This document shows, in pieces, positions 54,327-61,677 of a stretch of 64,000 nucleotides of DNA. The notes under the pieces are model-generated. The model searched no databases and was not told the DNA's origin. It saw only the letters and a program-made list of their open reading frames with translations. This stretch comes from CAUZIZ01 sp965219005. GTDB lineage: Bacteria > Acidobacteriota > UBA6911 > RPQK01 > JAJDTT01. A program made the position numbers and the translations under genes. Within the stretch, counting starts at the first letter, position 1. Every line of letters starts with the position of its first letter. The DNA lies in contig CBDCMS010000003.1 of assembly GCA_965219005.1 (NCBI GenBank), positions 496,001 to 560,000 of the forward strand, read 5' to 3'.

Positions 54327-55898
54327 CTAGCGAAACTGAAACGAGTAGAGCTTGGCGTTCTGAAACAGGAATCGAATCCGGATCGCCTGACCCTCCAGTT
54401 TGCCCACCTGGCTCCTTCCCCCCCAGCTCACCCGGTGGGTCCCGCTCTTCTCCAGCGGGTCCGCCTGTCCGGCGGTGAAACCGGCCAGGGGCACGTGCTG
54501 CCCGTCCAGAAGCTCCACCCGGACCTCCGTCTCCTCCGCCACTCCCGCCGATCCCTTCTCGGAGGCCTGGAACGTCACCTGCAGAGCATCCCCCTGGAAG
54601 GAGAAGGCCCGGGTCACCAGCTCGCCCTGGCGCAACGGGTGCCCCTCGACCGGATAGGAGGGCTCGGCCGGACCCGCGTCCACGGAGACGAACCCGTCCG
54701 CCGGCAGGGTGGCCAGACCGATCGCCGTGGCCGGATTCTCTTCCCTCAACAGGTCCAGGACGCCGTGGACCCAGTTGGTGCCCGTGTAGTAGATCAGAAC
54801 CCTGTCTTCATGGGCCACTGGGGCCCGGGCGTAGACGCAGCCGTCGTCGAAGCTGCCGTTGGCCCCCAGGGCGATGAACGCCGGCTCCCGGTAGGGCCGC
54901 CGGTAGTGGATCCCGTCCCGGCTCCACACCAGCTCGGGAGAGATGTGCAGGCTGTTGGTCCGGAAGATCCTCAGCATGCCGATGTAGTAGTCCTCGTAGG
55001 CTGCCACCGTCATCCCGTAGAACTGGGTGTCGGGGTAGTCCTTCTCATCGGGCACCACGATGGTCTCGGCGCCCGTCCACTGGATCATGTCCGGGCTCTC
55101 GGCCCTCCCGATGACCCGGATCCCCCGGGGGCACCGGGAGTGGGCACAGCTTTCCATGTGGACGGCGTACTTCTTGCGGATCGGATCCCAACCCATCAGG
55201 CTGGTGGGGCCCCAGCGGCCCACCCGGGGAGAGGTGTCCAGGACCGGGTTTCCCTCGTAGGCGGTCCACTTCAGCCCATCGGGTGAGGTGTACAGGTCCA
55301 GCTGCATGCCGGGGGTGGAGGTGGTGCCCCTCCGCACGAAACCCTTGTACCGGCGCGAGGGATCCTCCTCGCGAGGGTCCAGGATGAGGTAGCCCACCCG
55401 GGGCTCTGCCGGCAGGATGTTGTTCCGGGTGGATCCCTGGAGGGTGACCAGCCCCAGATCGGGCTTCTCCCAGTGGGCCCCGTCGCGGGATACGGCGTAG
55501 CAGCGCCGGGAGTCCGTCTCCTCGTACTCCGCGGCGCGGATCATCCTTTCCCCTTTCTTCAAAGGGCGCTCCACCGGTCGGGCCGTGATCTGCCGCGAGC
55601 TGTACCACATCTTGAAGAGCCCATCTTCCTCATCGTAGACGACGTAGCCCACGTTCAGAAAATTGCCCTCCCAAGGACGATCCCTCCTGAGGACGGGATT
55701 GTCGGGATGCTTCACGGCCGGGTTCATCACCTGGCGGGCGTGCCGCACGGACTGGATCAGAAAGTCATCGATGAACAGCTGCTTTCGAGTGCCGATCTTC
55801 AGCGTGCTTGCCACCCCCGCCAGCGCAGGAACTCCGACGGCACATAAGATCAGGACCGAGAGAAACAGTAGTCTTCGATTGTGGGAAGAAACCTCCAT
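54327..55898 (-). CDS. Secreted beta-propeller glycosidase-like protein
   Basis: A 523-residue protein with a signal peptide (RRLLFLSVLILCAVGVPALA). KQLFIDDFLIQSVRHARQVMNP is the family start, then strands of the five-bladed propeller fold seen in GH32/43-like proteins: YDEEDGLFKMWYSS, CYAVSRDGAHWEKPDLG, LDLYTSPDGLKWTAYEG and WSRDGIHYRRPYREPAF. Acidic residues sit at blade starts as in GH43-type enzymes, but no catalytic triad can be proven. I start at ATG 55898 (GAGGG before it), eight codons inside the longest frame. Paired convergently with the Gfo/Idh gene, suggesting sugar use. Confidence 0.65.
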   Translation of the reverse strand: MEVSSHNRRLLFLSVLILCAVGVPALAGVASTLKIGTRKQLFIDDFLIQSVRHARQVMNPAVKHPDNPVLRRDRPWEGNFLNVGYVVYDEEDGLFKMWYSSRQITARPVERPLKKGERMIRAAEYEETDSRRCYAVSRDGAHWEKPDLGLVTLQGSTRNNILPAEPRVGYLILDPREEDPSRRYKGFVRRGTTSTPGMQLDLYTSPDGLKWTAYEGNPVLDTSPRVGRWGPTSLMGWDPIRKKYAVHMESCAHSRCPRGIRVIGRAESPDMIQWTGAETIVVPDEKDYPDTQFYGMTVAAYEDYYIGMLRIFRTNSLHISPELVWSRDGIHYRRPYREPAFIALGANGSFDDGCVYARAPVAHEDRVLIYYTGTNWVHGVLDLLREENPATAIGLATLPADGFVSVDAGPAEPSYPVEGHPLRQGELVTRAFSFQGDALQVTFQASEKGSAGVAEETEVRVELLDGQHVPLAGFTAGQADPLEKSGTHRVSWGGRSQVGKLEGQAIRIRFLFQNAKLYSFQFR

Positions 55899-56017
55899 CG
55901 TGCCCTCCTTTGTTAATAGCATGACCGCTTCGGATGGGCGATTCCAGCACCCGGGCAGATGCTGTTAGCGAGATTCTTTTATTCTGGGAGATCGGTGCTT
56001 TCTATTCTGCATCACGT

Positions 56018-56039
56018 GACGACCTGACGTCAGGTCGTC
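56018..56039. repeat. Perfect 22-base palindrome
   Basis: GACGACCTGAC (56018-56028) is followed at once by its reverse complement GTCAGGTCGTC (56029-56039). It lies 120 bases upstream of the glycosidase-like gene (minus strand), in a position to be an operator for a dimeric regulator; no T-tract follows, and with no loop it is a poor terminator. Confidence 0.6.
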
Positions 56040-56200
56040 CTCAACTGGTTCGAAGAACTCAAGTGACTGGTGCCGACGGGAGAGTAACTGGACCTCCGTA
56101 TTGTAGGGTTGCTCGGTGTGAATCGACTGGTACTTCCGGCCCTATTGGTAGAAATTGAAGCCTTCGCGGGCGAATAGGAACACGATTCAGGTTCAATTCG

Positions 56201-56480
56201 ATGTCCGCTTTGGCCCGTTAGCGGCCCTTCATTCGAACGTCTGCGGGGAAACTTTGACTGGCCGCTTATAGGCGAGGCTGTGTGAAAAGTCCAAAACCTC
56301 TTTGATTTAGGGGTCTCTTTACCCTTCCTACGACGGAGATCGTGGCTTGCACGCGATCCTATGAAGTCAAAATTTCAAATCCGAAATCATGAATGAGTTT
56401 TCACACAGCCTCAGGCGGAAGCGGCCGTTCGATTTCGATCAAATCGGACGCTGTCTGTAAGATCGGGTACCGACTATCAC
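56201..56480 (+). repeat. Hairpin repeat array, split by a MITE
   Basis: Reads ATGTCCGCTTTGGCCCGTTA, GCGGCCCTTCATTCG, then TTTGACTGGCCGCTTATAGG at 56254-56272; after the MITE it continues GGAAGCGGCCGTTCGATTTC and CGATCAAATCGGACGCTGTC. Without the MITE the junction is CCGCTTATAGGCGGAAGCGG, which folds as CCGCTT/AAGCGG with loop ATAGGCGG. The units recur at 46619, 47654, 50519 and 52613. Confidence 0.7.
56274..56412. mobile_element. MITE, 139 bases
   Basis: Perfect 15-base inverted repeats GAGGCTGTGTGAAAA (56274-56288) and its complement (56398-56412) flank about 110 bases without coding capacity. A 4-base target duplication AGGC (56270-56273 and 56413-56416) brackets it, and removing element plus one AGGC restores the hairpin-repeat consensus exactly. 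The parental IS family is not certain from the ends. Confidence 0.85.
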
Positions 56481-56508
56481 ACCGAAGACGAAGCCAACAA
56501 GATTCAAG

Positions 56509-56760
56509 ATGCATGAGGGCGACCCTGGCAAGCGTCCCTTGAATCTTCGAGAGCCGCAACCGGACCCAACACCCACAATTTGTCAGAGTCGGCTGTGCGC
56601 GAGGGCCAAGCGAGAGTGGCGCCGAGTAGCTCCAGAGCTGAAGCGGATGCGACTCCTGACTTCAATCTGTCGTAAAGCTCTCGCTGGTTATCTCAACGCC
56701 TACTCACTTTGGCTCGCAGCTCAAAGCCTGATGCGAAAAGATGAGATTCTGCACCCCTAG
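56509..56760 (+). CDS. P27-type phage terminase small subunit-like protein, N-terminal part
   Basis: An 83-residue frame: HEGDPGKRPLNLREPQPDP is the GxPGKRPLNxxEPxP start of P27 small terminases, and RAKREWRRVAPELKRMRLL then ALAGYLNAYSLWLAAQSLM match the following helices. It ends about 60 residues before a usual protein would, so it is probably truncated. In-frame sequence before the ATG (ITPKTKPTRFK) also fits the family (PTxLKxLRG), so the original start may have been further upstream, cut by the repeat array. Confidence 0.65.
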   Translation: MHEGDPGKRPLNLREPQPDPTPTICQSRLCARAKREWRRVAPELKRMRLLTSICRKALAGYLNAYSLWLAAQSLMRKDEILHP

Positions 56761-57078
56761 CTCGCGATCCTCTCTGATCGCAGAGACAGGTAATTGGGAC
56801 GGTTCATCCTATGGTGAGACGCTCAACGGGAACTGGCATCGCCGCAAGAGGAGGGATGAAACCGCTCTGCGAACATGACCGGGAATTAAGAATCCGTTTT
56901 GATTGGCTACCAGGGGAAGGAAGGGGCAGCCGGCAAGGATGCTGGCGGGCCAGAGCTTCGGTGCGCCAGGAGCACGACTCACCTCTCTGTTACCCATATG
57001 TTACCCAGAGCCAAAATGGGTACTACCAAAAGCCCAAACGCTTACACCTTAACTAACTCAGAAAACGAAGGTTAGGAT
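56761..57078. other. Gap without recognisable gene
   Basis: About 318 bases between the terminase fragment and the tRNA-like sequence. A 81-codon frame at 56811-57056 has no family resemblance. No repeat or promoter stands out. Confidence 0.45.
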
Positions 57079-57156
57079 TGGTGGAGCTGGGGGGGGCTCG
57101 AACCCCAGACCCCCTGAATGCCATTCAGGTACTCTCCTATCTCAAGCCAGTGCTCC
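57079..57156 (-). tRNA. tRNA-Ala(GGC)-like sequence, possibly a pseudogene
   Basis: On the minus strand the anticodon arm CCTGA-ATGGCAT-TCAGG carries GGC, with a T-arm GGGGTTCGAGCCCC and a 3-prime end AGCTCCACCA. The 5-prime half GGAGCAC...GCTTGAGATAGGAGAGT gives only five of seven acceptor pairs and wobble pairs in the D stem, and there is one C too many in the 3-prime side of the T-arm. So the 3-prime half is a good tRNA-Ala and the 5-prime half is degraded or replaced, as at an integration site that keeps only the 3-prime end of a tRNA. Confidence 0.55.
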
Positions 57157-57336
57157 CAGTTACATTTTCCGGTTGCAAGATCGCTAGAAGGGAAACTCCA
57201 GGACTCTTCAAAGAACTGGCTTTGGACTATATGCACCGGCACGATTTCAAGCAGCGGTGGCACGGCCTTTCCAGGCCGGGGTTGTCGAGTCGTGACCGGC
57301 ACATGTTTGAAATCTCCGCCACATTGTACACAAAGA

Positions 57337-58020
57337 TCACCAAGGCATGGGTTCTCCTGCCTCCCACTTCGGCGGTGGTTCGGCCACCGCCCAACGAATC
57401 GCTTCTGCAGTTTCTGTTCCGATTCCCTTTGCCCGCCTCAAATCCTGACTGCTAGCAGCAAAAATGGACTCCACACTTCCGAAGGTGTGGAGGAGCCAGG
57501 TAGCCTTCTCAGGTCCAATTCCGGGTATTCCCTGCAGAATTTCAAGCTGCGTTCTCCGTTTTCCCCTCGATCTCCTACCATAAAAGGGTCTCGGTATGGG
57601 TCTGCCAGCGAAGCCTCGAATCTGTCGAGCCGCATACAGCATAAGCCGAGTGGTCTCTTCTGGATCCTTTGCGCGTAGTAATGGAATACCTAGAACAATG
57701 GTGATGGAAATCAAGGCTCCCTGAATAGCCTCGCGACTCATTCGGCTCGTTGCCAGATCCAGTTCCGTTCCCTCAAGGATGAGAATCGTCTTGTGGCGAG
57801 AATATGCGAGCCGACACGCTTGGCGCAGCAAGCGGCCATTCTTGATACCTGCCACGAAATCGCGCAACGTCTTACGCTCGAAGAGCAAGCCACCCTCCCA
57901 CAAATAGTCGCCCAGTGGCAGGCGCCGGACCTTGAGCTCAACACCGTCCACGCCTTGAAGAACTTCAAGCGTGCCACTTCTTGCTTCACGGTCGTCAGCG
58001 ATTATGTGAAAAGGGACCAT
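57337..58020 (-). CDS. ERCC4/XPF-type nuclease with helix-hairpin-helix
   Basis: A 227-residue structure-specific nuclease-like protein. FHIIADDREARSGTLEVL and LLFERKTLRDFVAGIKNGRL give the DxR...ERKxxxD active site of ERCC4 nucleases; the C-terminal half has LEILQGIPGIGPEKATWLLHTFGSV and LRRAKGIGTETAEAIRWA, two helix-hairpin-helix motifs for DNA binding. Start at ATG 58020 begins right at the domain; the frame is open 60 codons further up without resemblance. Such proteins (COG1948-like) are typical of archaea and sporadic in bacteria, so transfer is possible. Confidence 0.82.
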   Translation of the reverse strand: MVPFHIIADDREARSGTLEVLQGVDGVELKVRRLPLGDYLWEGGLLFERKTLRDFVAGIKNGRLLRQACRLAYSRHKTILILEGTELDLATSRMSREAIQGALISITIVLGIPLLRAKDPEETTRLMLYAARQIRGFAGRPIPRPFYGRRSRGKRRTQLEILQGIPGIGPEKATWLLHTFGSVESIFAASSQDLRRAKGIGTETAEAIRWAVAEPPPKWEAGEPMPW

Positions 58021-58332
58021 CGGTTTACTCCAACCCCAACCGTCGTTACAGGTTTGACGGATTAGGGCGCTGCCAAGATGGCACCTGTACTGCTGATCCT
58101 GGCGGTACCAAGCGAGAAGGAAACTTAATCGATACCCTGTCCCGGCGAACACGCATGGTGTCGATTCCATGTGCCAAGACGCTGTATCTAACGAAGGCAT
58201 GGTGCATGAAGCGGAAGAAAAGCTGAAACTGGGCGGCTGTAGTCAATTTTGTAGCTAGCCCGAAGAGAGTTCATGCGTACGGTCTTTCTCCTCTTGCGCT
58301 TCGCGGCGTGTGCTTTGCTGGTCGCGCTCCCT
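58021..58332. other. Gap without recognisable gene
   Basis: About 310 bases between the ERCC4 gene and the FG-GAP gene, both read on the minus strand. Should contain the ERCC4 promoter, but no clear consensus elements are seen. Confidence 0.45.
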
Positions 58333-59508
58333 TTACTGGGACTTTGTCTTATCGTTTTCGAACAGGAAGACACCACTCTTGCCGGCCACGAGAATATCGA
58401 GGTCTCCGTCCTGGTCAATGTCTATCACGGGGATTTGCATGCCTCCTCCAACCCGACCGCCGTAATGGATGATGTGTCGCTGCCACTCCCATTTGCGAGG
58501 AGTCTTGAGGTGCTCATACCAGTAGAGGCCTAGCGGCTCGCGACCGCCCTTGTCATGGCCGTTGTGTGCAAAGAGGCGCTTCCCGGTGACCAGCTCCGGG
58601 CGCCCGTCTCCCGTCAGGTCCACCATCGTCATCGCGTGCGCCTGCGACCAGGCGTCATCGATTGTGTGCTTCTGCCACTTCGTCGGTCCGCCGCTATCGG
58701 GCAGTTGCTCCAGCCAGAAAATGCCATAGTCATGGGCTGCCGTAGTGACAATGTCGTTCAGTCCGTCCTGGTTGACGTCGTGAACATAGATAAAGCCCGC
58801 ATGCTTCTCGAATTCAAAGTCCGGACGGAATTCCCAGGGCCCGTCTCGGGGCACTGCCGGCGCTGGTAGCCAGCCTTTCGGGACGAGGATATCGTTGCGG
58901 CCATCGCCATTCACGTCTCCGGCGCCAATGCCGTGGCCATAGCTTCGAGGGCTCACGACGTGCTTGATCCATTTCGCTTCGGACCCCTGGCCCTTCAGCT
59001 CATACCATGCAGCCATGGCGCTTTCGCGGCCAAACTGCGGAAGCAGGTCGTCGTCGTCACCGTCGTTGTCGAGGTCCACGAGGAAGGCGAATTCGACCGG
59101 AGACCCCGAATCAATGAGGTGTTTCTGCCAAGCGATTTGGCCAGCGCCAGGGTTCTGGAACCACATTATTTCCTGGGATGCCCAGCCGACACTGATGATG
59201 TCAACGGCACCGTCGCCGTTGACATCCAACGGCAGGTCCGAAAAGTCATCGATATAGTTGTTCCAGAACAGGAAGGAGCGGAATCTGTGCTTCCTCCAAG
59301 TGGGGGCCTCGTACCAGTTTTCGCCGGAAACGATGTCAAGCCTGCCATCACCGTTCACGTCGGCCACCGCACAAGCCTCGTTTCTTCCGAGATCCAACGT
59401 GTGTTTTCGAAACGGAATCTCGTCGGAGGCCGCGCCGGGCACTAGAAAGGCTGCCACGCCTGTCAGCGTGAACATTACGGTCTTCAGGAGGATGGTTCGC
59501 ACTACCAT
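58333..59508 (-). CDS. Secreted FG-GAP/VCBS repeat protein
   Basis: A 391-residue protein with signal peptide (TVMFTLTGVAAFLVPGAASD). Several repeats with calcium-binding DxNxDGxxD loops: VADVNGDGRLDIVSGENW, LDVNGDGAVDIISVGWAS, LVDLDNDGDDDDLLPQFG, AGDVNGDGRNDILVPKGW, DVNQDGLNDIVTTAAHDYG and IDIDQDGDLDILVAGKSG, the pattern of beta-propeller FG-GAP proteins. It starts 2 bases after the GMC oxidoreductase stop, so it is the last gene of that operon. Common in Acidobacteriota and Planctomycetes; function unknown. Confidence 0.85.
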   Translation of the reverse strand: MVVRTILLKTVMFTLTGVAAFLVPGAASDEIPFRKHTLDLGRNEACAVADVNGDGRLDIVSGENWYEAPTWRKHRFRSFLFWNNYIDDFSDLPLDVNGDGAVDIISVGWASQEIMWFQNPGAGQIAWQKHLIDSGSPVEFAFLVDLDNDGDDDDLLPQFGRESAMAAWYELKGQGSEAKWIKHVVSPRSYGHGIGAGDVNGDGRNDILVPKGWLPAPAVPRDGPWEFRPDFEFEKHAGFIYVHDVNQDGLNDIVTTAAHDYGIFWLEQLPDSGGPTKWQKHTIDDAWSQAHAMTMVDLTGDGRPELVTGKRLFAHNGHDKGGREPLGLYWYEHLKTPRKWEWQRHIIHYGGRVGGGMQIPVIDIDQDGDLDILVAGKSGVFLFENDKTKSQ

Positions 59509-59509
59509 G

Positions 59510-61144
59510 CTAAATGTTCCCCTTGCGCATTTCTTCGGCCATGTAGTCGGTCGCCCGCCACGAGAGCGCGAGGATCGTCAACGTAGGGTTCTTCTCCGTA
59601 GCCGTCGGGAAGGCTGACCCGTCCACGACAAACACATTCTTCACTTCATGCATCTGGCAAAAGCTATTGAGAGCCGATCGTTTCGGGTTCCGCCCCATCC
59701 GGCAGGTACCATGTTCGTGGATGGCGCTCCCGAACTTGTCTATGGATCCTCGGGTGTAGGGCAAGACCTCGGCCTTCATCTCGTGGAGGATCTCCTCGGC
59801 CGTGTCGTACATCTTTTCGAGCATCTTGTGCTCGTTCTCGCCGATGTCGTACTCGATACGAGGTATAGGCAGCCCGTAGCGGTCGGTCGGCGTGCCGTCT
59901 ACACGTATGCGATTCGTGGCTCGCGGCAAGACCTCCCCGTACGGATGAAGTTGGATGAGGGCCGGATAGCGCCGCTTTATCCCTCGTTTGAAATCCCGGC
60001 CGAATCCCGGCAGCTCTTTGGCAAAAGAAGGGTTGTCGTGACATCCAACGCCCCAGAACTGCATGCCATAGCCGCGTAGGTAATCCCGTTTGTCTCCAGG
60101 CTTGTCGAATCGCGGCATGTAGATGTGCGACCCACTGATGCCGTCGTCGTTCGAAGCCGCCTTCCCAAGCAATTGCGGTGCGAAACCGCGCATGTGGAAA
60201 CGCACTTGATCGCAAAGGTACTTCCCGATGACTCCCGAGCCGTTGCCGATGCCATTCGGATACCGCGTCGATCGAGAGTTGAGCAAGATGCGCGTCGAGT
60301 CGACGCAGGAGGCGGCAACCACCACGCGCCTGGCCGGCACGGTGCGCTCTTGAGCCGAGTGCCGGTCGAAGTACTGGACGCCCGACGCAAGCCCTTCGTC
60401 GTTGACCATGATGCGGCCAACCACGGCATTCTCCACGATTTCGAGGCGGCCCGTCTCTTCAGCGAACGGAATCAGATGGTCGGCCGAGTTGAAGAAGCTG
60501 GCCGTATCGCAGCCCTTGCCACAAGCCCCACAGTAGTGGCAGGAAGGGAATCCGCGGTGGTTGCGCGTCAACACGGCACGGCGTCCGCTGACGATCTTGA
60601 TTCCCCGGCGGGTTGCGGCCCTCTTGATCAGAGCTTCGCCGCAGCGCGGCCTGGGTGGGGGCATGTGGTATTTGCTAGAGGGCAGCCAGGGCTCGTCGGA
60701 GTCATCGCCGCAAACGCCGATCAAGCGGTCTACTTTGTCGTAATAAGGGCTGATGTCTCGGTAGCGAAACGGCCAGTCGATCTCCCATCCGTCGCGCGCG
60801 GGCTCATCAAAATTGAGATCGGAATAGCGGAGCGAAACGCGTCCCCAGATGTTGGTCTTCCCGCCGATGCCCCATACCCTCCGCCACTCGAAGTAACGGC
60901 CTTCGGGCCACTCGTAGGGCTGGTCTTTGATGTCAGTCAGGAATTGGGGCGGCCGTTCGCCGCGGCGGTAGCGCTCGCGTGCCTGCCACGGGGATGTGTG
61001 TGTCCAGAAGTCTGCGCGGTTGAAACGCGGGCCGGCGTCAAGCAGCAGGACCTTCACGCCCTTGCGAGTGAGGTTCCAAGCGGCCATTCCGCCGGAGGCG
61101 CCACTGCCCACCACGACGACATCGTAGTCGTTCTCAATGGCCAC
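59510..61144 (-). CDS. GMC-family FAD oxidoreductase
   Basis: A 544-residue flavoprotein that oxidises alcohol groups of sugars or related compounds. VVVVGSGASGGMAAWNLTRK is the FAD Rossmann motif; GRRAVLTRNHRGFPSCHYCGACGKGCDT contains a CxxCxxxC-like cluster typical of the gluconate/fructose dehydrogenase large-subunit type; the C-terminus has IHEHGTCRMG (catalytic histidine region) and VVDGSAFPTATEKNPTLTI. The GTG start overlaps the stop of the subunit-3 gene by one base (TAGTG), supporting a complex. No own signal peptide, so export would ride on the Tat subunit. Confidence 0.88.
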   Translation of the reverse strand: MAIENDYDVVVVGSGASGGMAAWNLTRKGVKVLLLDAGPRFNRADFWTHTSPWQARERYRRGERPPQFLTDIKDQPYEWPEGRYFEWRRVWGIGGKTNIWGRVSLRYSDLNFDEPARDGWEIDWPFRYRDISPYYDKVDRLIGVCGDDSDEPWLPSSKYHMPPPRPRCGEALIKRAATRRGIKIVSGRRAVLTRNHRGFPSCHYCGACGKGCDTASFFNSADHLIPFAEETGRLEIVENAVVGRIMVNDEGLASGVQYFDRHSAQERTVPARRVVVAASCVDSTRILLNSRSTRYPNGIGNGSGVIGKYLCDQVRFHMRGFAPQLLGKAASNDDGISGSHIYMPRFDKPGDKRDYLRGYGMQFWGVGCHDNPSFAKELPGFGRDFKRGIKRRYPALIQLHPYGEVLPRATNRIRVDGTPTDRYGLPIPRIEYDIGENEHKMLEKMYDTAEEILHEMKAEVLPYTRGSIDKFGSAIHEHGTCRMGRNPKRSALNSFCQMHEVKNVFVVDGSAFPTATEKNPTLTILALSWRATDYMAEEMRKGNI

Positions 61145-61659
61145 TACTGGTGTTCCTCGTGCGTACAGCCGGAAAACTCTGCCACATAAGTGTTTCCCTG
61201 GTAGCCGAGTTCGTCGATGAGCCCGACCTCTGTCGAATAGTAGTGATCCACCGTCAGCCCTTTAAGAGCCCCGAAGAACTTCCCCTGTTCGCCGGGGGCC
61301 TCGCTGTATTCCTGCAACTGCTTGACGCGATTGGTCTCAGCCAGGTCCCGAAAGCCGGATTCTTCGAGCCGGCTCAGGCCCCCCAGCAACTCGTCTCTGA
61401 GCTGGGGTTTGATCTCTCCCGCGAGGTCCTCATCGATCATCCGATCCACTCCCACCGCAGCCGCTCCCGGCGTATCGGTGGACGGGATGATCATGTCGAC
61501 CAGCGTTGAGAGGAGCTTGAATTGCGATTCGCTCAAGGCCTTCGGCTGGTAGGGAGTCTGGGCCCATGCCGTGGGAGACAAGGAGGCCAGGGCGACCGCT
61601 GCTCCCGCTCCCGCTGTGATCTGAACCAGGGCCTCTCTGCGAGTTGGTTTATCGGACAT
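61144..61659 (-). CDS. Gluconate 2-dehydrogenase subunit 3-like protein, Tat signal
   Basis: A 171-residue small subunit. TRREALVQITAGAGAAVALA is a twin-arginine-type signal (RRE). The mature part FKLLSTLVDMIIPSTDTPGAAAVGVDRMIDEDL matches the gluconate 2-dehydrogenase subunit 3 family (LxxLxDxIIPxTDTPGA). The ATG at 61659 with AGGAAG before it is preferred to a TTG five codons earlier. Placed between two GMC genes, it likely escorts one or both across the membrane by Tat as a complex. Confidence 0.88.
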   Translation of the reverse strand: MSDKPTRREALVQITAGAGAAVALASLSPTAWAQTPYQPKALSESQFKLLSTLVDMIIPSTDTPGAAAVGVDRMIDEDLAGEIKPQLRDELLGGLSRLEESGFRDLAETNRVKQLQEYSEAPGEQGKFFGALKGLTVDHYYSTEVGLIDELGYQGNTYVAEFSGCTHEEHQ

Positions 61660-61677
61660 AGCTTCCTTTCTCAAATG

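Noticed and set aside
46619..56480. Integron attC sites as intron targets
   Set aside because: The CGTTAGCG motif resembles the attC core but does not satisfy GTTRRRY, there is no paired inverse core at a proper distance, and no integrase is present.
56811..57056. An 81-codon gene after the second terminase fragment
   Set aside because: No recognisable motif or neighbour support.
46186..57156. An intact prophage
   Set aside because: Only two terminase-small-subunit-like frames occur; large terminase, portal, capsid, tail, integrase and lysis genes are all absent.
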